Origin: JADFOI01 sp965218935
GTDB taxonomy: Bacteria > Acidobacteriota > UBA6911 > RPQK01 > JADFOI01
Length of the DNA stretch: 64,000 nt
Direction: 5' to 3'
Assembly (NCBI GenBank): GCA_965218935.1
Contig: CBDCMH010000007.1
Location: forward strand, 186,001 to 250,000
This document shows positions 58,598 through 64,000 of this stretch, piece by piece. The notes beneath the pieces were generated by a model. That model ran no database searches. It was not told the origin of the DNA and saw only the letters and a program-made list of their open reading frames with translations. The position numbers and the translations under genes were made by a program. Within the stretch, counting starts at the first letter, position 1. Every line of letters starts with the position of its first letter.

Positions 58598-59653
58598 ATG
58601 CCAAGAGCACATCATAAAAAAGTCAGGATCACTTCAACCGGGATCTATCTGCCGGACACTGTTTATACCAATGAGCAAATTATTGAACGTATAAAAGCGA
58701 CAATCAATAATCCTGAAGATCCACGTCTGCGCGACCTTGATGCAGAAAAAATTGCTGCAAACACAGGGATAATCACGCGCCACTATGCGGATATGACAAG
58801 GGAAGAAAGTCGGGAAACGGCGGTCAATATGTCCTGCATAGCATTAAAGCAGGCTTTGAAACGTGCAGAATGGAATGTGCTTGACCTGGATTTCATAATC
58901 TTCGCTACAGTGAGTGTTGGCAATAACCCCGGTGATCATTTAATCCCCTCTGCAGCATGCCATTTGCAGCAGGAGATAGGGGCCTATAATGCTATGGCTT
59001 ACGATTTGAAAGCGGCATGTTCCGGTTGGGTTTATGCGATGAGTCAGGCTATTGCAAACATCGAAGCTGGATTGGCAGCAAAAGGAGCTGTTATTTGTAC
59101 GGAAACACAGGAACGCGGGCTGGATTATTCTGACCCTGCATCATGCGTGCTGATGGGTGATGTAGCGACTGCAACATTAGTGGAGAGATCAGAGAATCCA
59201 GATGTCTTGTTTCTGCATCTGGAGGCAAACTCTAAACGTCATCTCAAGGAGATTCTAAGACTTAATGATGCAAACATCTATAATGACAAGCATAGTTTGA
59301 CCAGACCCGTCTTCAGGTTAAAGGGAACGACGGTCTATAAAGAAGGTATCCGGCAGATGTCCGGGTTGGTTCAGGACACACTTCAAGCAACCGGGCTGAG
59401 CATTGATGATGTCGATCATTTTATCTTCCATCAGGCAAACGGCTCCATGTTAAAACGTGTCGCCAAAATGGCCGGGATTCCGGCTGAAAAAAACCTCATG
59501 AATATTCAAAAGATAGGGAACACAACATCGGGCACAATTCCATCCGTATTACATATGTTTTTGGAAGATGGGACCATTCAACGTCATCAGAAAGTTCTGT
59601 TCGTTTCGTTTGGTGGCGGGCTGACAGCCGGTGCTCTCCTGATGAATCTATGA
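58598..59653 (+). CDS. 3-oxoacyl-ACP synthase III-family protein (FabH-like)
   Basis: A 351-residue thiolase-fold condensing enzyme. The catalytic triad is complete: Cys141 in 'KAACSGWVYAM', His278 in 'FIFHQANGSM' and Asn308 in 'GNTTSGTIP'. It condenses an acyl-CoA with malonyl-ACP, or acts in a special ketone/lipid pathway. No acyl carrier protein or other fatty-acid gene is adjacent. AT-richer codons and flanking repeat fragments suggest acquisition from another genome. A good Shine-Dalgarno is not obvious (AAGGATTTCAA). Confidence 0.9.
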   Translation: MPRAHHKKVRITSTGIYLPDTVYTNEQIIERIKATINNPEDPRLRDLDAEKIAANTGIITRHYADMTREESRETAVNMSCIALKQALKRAEWNVLDLDFIIFATVSVGNNPGDHLIPSAACHLQQEIGAYNAMAYDLKAACSGWVYAMSQAIANIEAGLAAKGAVICTETQERGLDYSDPASCVLMGDVATATLVERSENPDVLFLHLEANSKRHLKEILRLNDANIYNDKHSLTRPVFRLKGTTVYKEGIRQMSGLVQDTLQATGLSIDDVDHFIFHQANGSMLKRVAKMAGIPAEKNLMNIQKIGNTTSGTIPSVLHMFLEDGTIQRHQKVLFVSFGGGLTAGALLMNL

Positions 59654-59779
59654 GGGAGATAATGGATAGGAGTTTGCTTTTTAAAGACAAAGGAAGGCGC
59701 GAAGGGAAGGACAAAGAGAGCTGGAGTAATGGCGGCTGTAGAAATCTGTCTCTTGAATGGGGAGCAAGGGGTTTATTTC

Positions 59780-59968
59780 CTATTCTATGCCTTCTTCTTT
59801 GAAGCGTGTCATTACACGCTGTTGTATTTTAGGAGCTAAGGTTGCCCCCCATTGCTGGCCTGCCAGCATTGACTCTTGAGTTATGAGTGGCAACGTAGAG
59901 ACAACCTTCCTTCCAAGCGGTGTTTCATAAAATGAAATCAGCCCGTTGAGTTCGCTGAGGGTAAGGCA
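59780..59968 (-). pseudogene. DUF2059-family protein, C-terminal fragment
   Basis: A 62-codon frame ends '...RVMTRFKEEGIE' at a TAG (59780-59782). It contains 'LSELNGLISFYETPLGRKVV' and 'LPLITQESMLAGQQWGATLA', the C-terminal pattern of DUF2059 (FYxSPxGxK...P.L..ES...GQ.W). A stop codon (59969-59971) closes the frame upstream, where a different sequence begins, so the N-terminal two thirds and signal peptide are missing. Confidence 0.6.
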
Positions 59969-60004
59969 CTAGGCGTTTGAGTTCTTCAAACCAGTTGAGG
60001 ACAA
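59957..60004 (-). pseudogene. tail of a Ser/Thr-kinase/TolB-type protein (fragment)
   Basis: In another frame, directly upstream of the DUF2059 fragment, the minus strand encodes 'VVLNWFEELKRLVP'. This short motif is what I associate with the extreme C-terminus of acidobacterial kinase-WD40/TolB fusion proteins. It is cut off upstream by a tandem repeat array. The identification rests on a short peptide only. Confidence 0.35.
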
Positions 60005-60006
60005 CG

Positions 60007-60126
60007 TGAGGGGGGCTTACTGAGGGGGGCTTACTGAGGGGGGCTTACTGGGGGGGCTTACTGGGGACACTTACTGGGGGACACTTACTGGGGGACACTT
60101 ACTGGGGGACACTTACTGGGGACACT
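60007..60126. repeat. GGGGGCTTACTG / GGGGACACTTACTG tandem array
   Basis: Four units of GAGGGGGGCTTACT type are followed by about six of GGGGGACACTTACT, ending in GGGGACAG. An inverted CTGTCCCC stands at 60205-60212. No spacers separate the units, so it is not a CRISPR. Together with the gene fragments it fills the 582 bp between the KAS III and amidohydrolase genes. Confidence 0.85.
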
Positions 60127-60235
60127 TACTGGGGACAGAAGTCTTTTCAAGATAAACTAACATCTCTATTATCAATTAATTAACTCCTCCCCAAAAAGGT
60201 TACTGTCCCCTACTCGTCCCCTACTCGTCCCAGGG

Positions 60236-62128
60236 CTAGTCGCCGCCCCAGGGGTGGTGGCCCGCCGGGAACTGGTAGCCCACCGGCTCCATTCCCAGCT
60301 TGGAGGCGAAATCCCTGCCCAGGTAGCGGATGGTCCCTCCCACCACGGTCATCTGGGGGAAGATGTGGGGGATCTCCTCGGGATCGATGGAGAAGAAGTC
60401 CTCGTCGATCACCAGGAAATCGGCCAGCTTGCCCTCTTCCAAGGTCCCGATGTTGTTCTCCTTCAACATGTAGCGGGAAGCCCAGGTGGTCCACATCTTC
60501 AAAACGATGACCCGGTCCAGAGCTTCCTCGGGAAGCAGCTTCCTTCCGTTGACTTCACGCGTGATGTAGCGCTTGAAGTTCGTGCCGATGCTCTCGTAGC
60601 CTTCGAACTGGCCCACCACGTTGACCCCCATGTTGAGCCAGGTCTTGACCGGCTGGAGGAAGGGCTCAACGGCAGGTCCATAGTCCTGGATGTAGGTGCT
60701 CTCGCGGACCATGCGCGGAGGGTTGGCGCTGACGATGATGCCGTACTCCTTCAGCTTGGCGATCACATCGGGAACCGCTCCCATAGCCTCGGCGTGCTCG
60801 GTCGTGATACGCAGATTTCGGATATCCTCAACGGTCATTCCGGTGTTGGCCATGGCCGCTTCGATCATCTGGATATAGAGCCGCACGCCATGGCTTCCCA
60901 CACCGTGAACTCCGGCCAGCCGCCAGCCGGCCTCCAGGGCGTTTTGAAGGACGTCCCAGTACATCTCACCCGGCTTGGGACACTTCTCGCGGATCTTGAT
61001 CTGAGGGCTGGCCGGGACATCGGGTCCCAGGCACACCATGGGAAAACTCGAGTCCCAAAGCTCCGAGCCGACGCCCCCAAACCACATCATGTCGTCTCCG
61101 ATCCCGGTGAAGTTCCCCACCATGCGATACATCTGGCGAATGGCGTCCGGGGCGGCGGGCCGGCGGTGCGTTTCAAACAGCATCATGAACCGGATGGGGG
61201 CCGTTCCCTGACGATGCAGCTCGGTGGCGGCGTCGATGATCCTTGGATGGCGCAGGCTCGAACCGAAGGCCGTGACCCCGTGGGCTGCCGCCGCCTCCCA
61301 GTCGCGGCGAATCATCTCTGTCAAAAGAAAGCGGGGCTGGTTTCGGTACCAGATATCCCAGGTAATGGCGGTGTTGGCGCCCACACCCACCAGTCCCAGA
61401 TCCTGCGAGTTCTCCACATCCGCAATCTCCTGTCCTTCGTATTCACCGAAGCCGGGTAGAAACTCCTCGGCCACTTCCCAGGCGGTGGAGTTGATGGCGT
61501 ACCGGCTGCCGAACCGCACCAAGACGGGGTTCTCCGGAGCGGCCCGGTCGAGGCGCTCCCGGTTGGTCAGGACACCGCGCGTCCCCCAGGAGAGCACCCG
61601 CGAGGAGGTGATCCCTTCATCAGGATTGGCCGCGATCCCCATGTTCACCCAGTCTCCGGGCGGGAGTGTGGCGACTGTCTCCCGGATGGCGTCTTCTACG
61701 ATCATCCGAGTGGTCTCCACGTCCCTGCCCGCGGCGACCTGGACGGAGACCCCTTCGTCGGGACTCCGAATGCCCAGTTGCTCGGCCGTCTGGCGATCTC
61801 CGAAGAGGTGGGCATGGGTGTCGATGATGCCGGGAATGACGGTCATCCCTCCCACGTCGATCACTTTCGTATTCCGGTCGCCCAGGGCGCGTATCTCCTG
61901 GTTGGTTCCAAGCGCCATGATGCGGGTCCCCTTGAGGGCCATGGCCTGGTAGATGCGGCCCGGATTGGTATTCATGCCGGTATCGTCCATGCTGACGATC
62001 TTGCCGTTCACGATGATCTGATCAGCCGTACCGTATTTGGCCACCGCGGCCGGAAGGTTGTTCTGGGCCTGTGCTGCTGCAAAAGAGAGCATCAAGACCG
62101 GCAAAAACAGACCGAAGATTTTCTTCAT
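60236..62128 (-). CDS. exported amidohydrolase (amidohydro_3 / YtcJ-like)
   Basis: A 630-residue metal-dependent hydrolase. After a signal peptide (KKIFGLFLPVLMLSFAAAQA) come 'ADQIIVNGKIVSMDD', the metal motif 'PGIIDTHAHLFGD', 'GVHGVGSHGVRLYIQMIEAA', 'RITTEHAEAMG' and the C-terminal 'GKLADFLVIDEDFFSI'. This is the YtcJ/LAF3-type branch; substrates are unknown amides. GGTGGATAAGAAC precedes the ATG at 62128. The region is GC-richer than its left neighbour. Confidence 0.9.
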   Translation of the reverse strand: MKKIFGLFLPVLMLSFAAAQAQNNLPAAVAKYGTADQIIVNGKIVSMDDTGMNTNPGRIYQAMALKGTRIMALGTNQEIRALGDRNTKVIDVGGMTVIPGIIDTHAHLFGDRQTAEQLGIRSPDEGVSVQVAAGRDVETTRMIVEDAIRETVATLPPGDWVNMGIAANPDEGITSSRVLSWGTRGVLTNRERLDRAAPENPVLVRFGSRYAINSTAWEVAEEFLPGFGEYEGQEIADVENSQDLGLVGVGANTAITWDIWYRNQPRFLLTEMIRRDWEAAAAHGVTAFGSSLRHPRIIDAATELHRQGTAPIRFMMLFETHRRPAAPDAIRQMYRMVGNFTGIGDDMMWFGGVGSELWDSSFPMVCLGPDVPASPQIKIREKCPKPGEMYWDVLQNALEAGWRLAGVHGVGSHGVRLYIQMIEAAMANTGMTVEDIRNLRITTEHAEAMGAVPDVIAKLKEYGIIVSANPPRMVRESTYIQDYGPAVEPFLQPVKTWLNMGVNVVGQFEGYESIGTNFKRYITREVNGRKLLPEEALDRVIVLKMWTTWASRYMLKENNIGTLEEGKLADFLVIDEDFFSIDPEEIPHIFPQMTVVGGTIRYLGRDFASKLGMEPVGYQFPAGHHPWGGD

Positions 62129-62231
62129 GTTCTTATCCACCTTTCCCTTTTTTGTACGCCCCATTCCTTCAGAATCCTATGCGAGCCCCACTTGCCGGTC
62201 AAGAGTACATTAAACTTACCACGCCGACGGC

Positions 62232-62876
62232 TCAGTGCATGTAAAAGAAACAGGAGAAAACGGTCGTTGGTTCATCCACCACGATCTCTCCGTTATTGCC
62301 ACTCACGGGCGTCACAGGTTGGGAAGGATCAGAGGCCGTGAGGGCGGCGGGACGATTGACCAGTGTGACCGTGCTGCCCAGATCTGCCGTGTCCAGGATG
62401 CGAAACACCAGATCCGCCAGCACCCCCTGCGGTATGGGGTTCCCCGCTTTGCTCTCGATCTTGAGAGAGAGGATGCGGTTTTCGCTGTTCTCCGGATCAG
62501 ATCTGACCTCCGCCTGGAGGTCGGCCCCGGCAACCTCCGCGGAGATTGCCCGCCTGGCTTCCTGGAAGGAGAGCGAGCGGCCGGGAAAAACGATGTCGGT
62601 CATGGCGCTACTGATCTTAACGCCTTGGGGCAGGGTCAGCGTGAGGGACACGGTGACCTCGCTGCCCGGGAGCGACTGGCCGTAACCCAGATTCAGCCGG
62701 GTGGGCCCCGGACTTCCTGAACCTCCCTGAGAGGCCGTAACGGCTGGGAGAAAAACGGCATTCAAAAAGAGGAGGATCAGGCTGGCCGGAAAAGCTGCGT
62801 GACGCATGAAGGAAACCCGTGGCATTCGTCTCTTCCCAACACGCTGAGAGGCCGTGGCTCCGTTGTCAAGACTCAT
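62232..62876 (-). CDS. exported cohesin-like domain protein
   Basis: A 214-residue protein. A hydrophobic signal ('ASLILLFLNAVFLPAVTA') is followed by one domain with 'LNLGYGQSLPGSEVTVSLTL', 'SSAMTDIVFPGRSLSFQE' and 'GVLADLVFRILDTADLGSTV', the pattern of cohesin-type beta-sandwich modules found outside true cellulosomes. No dockerin partner is seen. The start could also be one of two later Met codons (MPRVSFMRH). It runs in the same direction as the amidohydrolase. Confidence 0.65.
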   Translation of the reverse strand: MSLDNGATASQRVGKRRMPRVSFMRHAAFPASLILLFLNAVFLPAVTASQGGSGSPGPTRLNLGYGQSLPGSEVTVSLTLTLPQGVKISSAMTDIVFPGRSLSFQEARRAISAEVAGADLQAEVRSDPENSENRILSLKIESKAGNPIPQGVLADLVFRILDTADLGSTVTLVNRPAALTASDPSQPVTPVSGNNGEIVVDEPTTVFSCFFYMH

Positions 62877-63497
62877 CGCCCCTCATCCTTTATTAAGTGT
62901 CTGGTAGGAATTGGCAAACTCCATATTTCGCTCTGCAAAACCTTTATTCAGCGGTTCGTCGCCTTCATCTGAGCGGAGATCCGCCCGCCGCCGCAGATAA
63001 GAAGTTGCTTTCTGGGGGGTAGTCTATCTGGGAGGGAAAGAGCGGTCAAGGGAGTGTTTTTGAGCGGTTGGGACCGAGCCAGAGGATTACTCTCTCACAA
63101 CCTGGAGGGCCGGGCTCTACCTGTTGTTCTCACTATCCACAAACCTGTCTTTACTTGCTTTTCGAGCCGAGGTCCACTAGCCTCAAAAAGCAAATATGCG
63201 AGGAGAGGCGCCGGGAACTGTACCTGGAAGGGCACCGCCACAACGACATGTTGCGCTTCAATCTGCTGTTCGACACCGGCTTACATTGTAAGGGTGCGCC
63301 CTACGGGCCGACGACTTGCTTGCCGCTCCCAGAGGTCGAGCGCCTGAATAATCCGAACATCGGAAATTGACAATAGGTTGTGGAGGCTGACTGAACAAGT
63401 GTCGAAGGTCTTGGGAAGGGCCGTAGAAGGTCGGAGTCCCCGGGAGGGGGAGCAGCTAGCGACTATGAGCGAACTGGCCATCCGGAAAGGAGAGACG
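62877..63497. other. spacer of 621 bp holding a SusD fragment
   Basis: Apart from the SusD remnant (63191-63370), no gene is recognised. A purine-rich stretch GGAAAGGAGAG at the right end is the ribosome binding site of the CocE-type hydrolase. Confidence 0.5.
63191..63370 (+). pseudogene. SusD/RagB-type protein, C-terminal fragment
   Basis: About 59 codons encode 'ICEERRRELYLEGHRHNDML' and 'YGPTTCLPLPEVERLNNPN', the typical end of SusD/RagB outer-membrane nutrient-binding lipoproteins (the EERRRELYLEGHR motif and the LPLP..ER.NNPN tail). Everything upstream, including the lipoprotein signal and TPR-like body, is missing, and no SusC/TonB gene is adjacent. It is a gene remnant. Confidence 0.75.
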
Positions 63498-64000
63498 ATG
63501 AAGGGCATTCGCGGAGGTCATGCAAGTCCAGTTGTGCCGAGGGGAATCCTCCTGTTCCTGCTGATCGGCAGCGGCGCAGCGGAGGCCCAGCAGCCGGTTC
63601 ACACCGACTTCCCGATTGCCATAGAGTACGACGTGCCGGTACCGATGCGGGACGGGGTGAGGCTCTCGGCCGACGTCTACCGGCCCCTCGAGGCAGGACG
63701 GTATCCCTCGGTGATGACGCTGACCCCCTACGGCAACCTGGGGCCCACGACCATGGAGACTGCGTGGCGCTACGTGCGGCGAGGGTATGCGTACGTGACG
63801 GTGGATGTACGGGGCCGGTACGACTCGGATGGGGTGTTCGATCCCTGGCGGACGGACCGGGCGGACGGCTCGGACGTGCTGACCTGGATCGGCCGCCAGC
63901 CCTGGTCCGATGGGCAGGTGGCCACGACGGGAGGGTCGTATTCGGGGGGGAACCAGTGGCTCATGGCGGGGGAGAACAACCCCCAGCACCTGGCGATCAT
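63498..64000 (+). CDS. CocE/NonD-family hydrolase, N-terminal part (runs off the right edge)
   Basis: The first ~167 residues of an exported X-Pro dipeptidyl-peptidase (S15)/CocE-type alpha/beta hydrolase. A signal peptide ('GILLFLLIGSGAAEAQ') is followed by 'VPMRDGVRLSADVYRPLEAG', 'YVTVDVRGRYDSDG' and the nucleophile elbow 'TTGGSYSGGNQW' with its central Ser. Such enzymes cleave esters or acyl-peptides. GGAAAGGAGAG before the ATG at 63498 fixes the start. The catalytic Asp and His lie beyond the window. Confidence 0.88.
   Translation, partial: MKGIRGGHASPVVPRGILLFLLIGSGAAEAQQPVHTDFPIAIEYDVPVPMRDGVRLSADVYRPLEAGRYPSVMTLTPYGNLGPTTMETAWRYVRRGYAYVTVDVRGRYDSDGVFDPWRTDRADGSDVLTWIGRQPWSDGQVATTGGSYSGGNQWLMAGENNPQHLAI

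Noticed and set aside
60007..60126. CRISPR-like array
   Set aside because: The units are directly adjacent with no spacers, and no cas genes are present.
60254..61459. 401-codon frame on the plus strand
   Set aside because: Fully antisense to the amidohydrolase gene, which has clear motifs and a signal peptide. High-GC shadow frame.
58598..62876. Biosynthetic gene cluster around the KAS III gene
   Set aside because: No carrier protein, tailoring enzyme or transporter is linked; the flanks are gene fragments and an unrelated amidohydrolase.

Overview
The window reads as chromosomal DNA of a Gram-negative (diderm) bacterium, most likely an Acidobacteriota member or a close relative. That placement is an inference. 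It rests on LptE and TolC (an outer membrane with lipopolysaccharide), the order leuS-lptE-holA-rpsT, a kinase leader peptide of the kind common in acidobacterial Ser/Thr kinases (MVGQTISHYKVLEKIGEGGMG), DUF5916, DUF3604, GYD and SusD-like sequences, and two-subunit glycyl-tRNA synthetase. No rRNA gene, complete tRNA gene, CRISPR array or prophage was seen.

Layout. 1-3.5 kb (+): end of a MeaB-type GTPase, methylmalonyl-CoA epimerase, an MBL-fold hydrolase, MTA phosphorylase and a PfkB kinase, as one tightly packed operon. 3.6-8.1 kb (-): M32 carboxypeptidase, NamZ-type muramidase and a TPR protein, with small mobile repeats at each junction. 8.4-12.5 kb: serine hydrolase, two zinc-ribbon proteins, DoxX, and an HU / site-2 protease pair with a clear sigma70-like promoter. 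12.6-28.6 kb (+): a long housekeeping stretch (dcd, leuS, lptE, holA, rpsT, arginase, ddl, psd, pssA, mgtE, recO, glyQ, glyS, inositol-phosphate synthase). 28.8-37 kb (+): DUF3604 enzyme, sulfatase, a coiled-coil/TPR protein and an FHA-GAF-PP2C phosphatase. 37-43 kb: penicillin acylase, one insertion sequence, gamma-glutamyltransferase and a GYD protein. 43-56.6 kb: two DUF5916 outer-membrane proteins, two cyclophilins, TPR protein, alcohol dehydrogenase, TolC, small unknowns and a beta-barrel protein. 56.6-63.5 kb: gene-poor and full of 3' gene fragments (tRNA-Leu, Rap1a-like, DUF2059, kinase, SusD) around a hypothetical gene, a KAS III enzyme, an amidohydrolase and a cohesin-like protein. 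63.5 kb to the end: start of a CocE-type hydrolase.

The most unusual feature is a set of small palindromic, TA-flanked elements without a transposase gene (MITE-like). Family 1 is 179 bp in each of three full copies; one more copy carries a nested 274-bp family-2 element, and there are several fragments. Family 3 is 184 bp and shares its core with family 2. They sit at gene junctions, often with their terminal TA in the stop codon. One copy can be removed on paper to restore an overlapping carboxypeptidase stop and NamZ start with a perfect lipoprotein signal; in its present state NamZ has lost that start codon. A family-2 remnant lies exactly between arginase and ddl and appears to provide the ribosome binding site and ATG of ddl.
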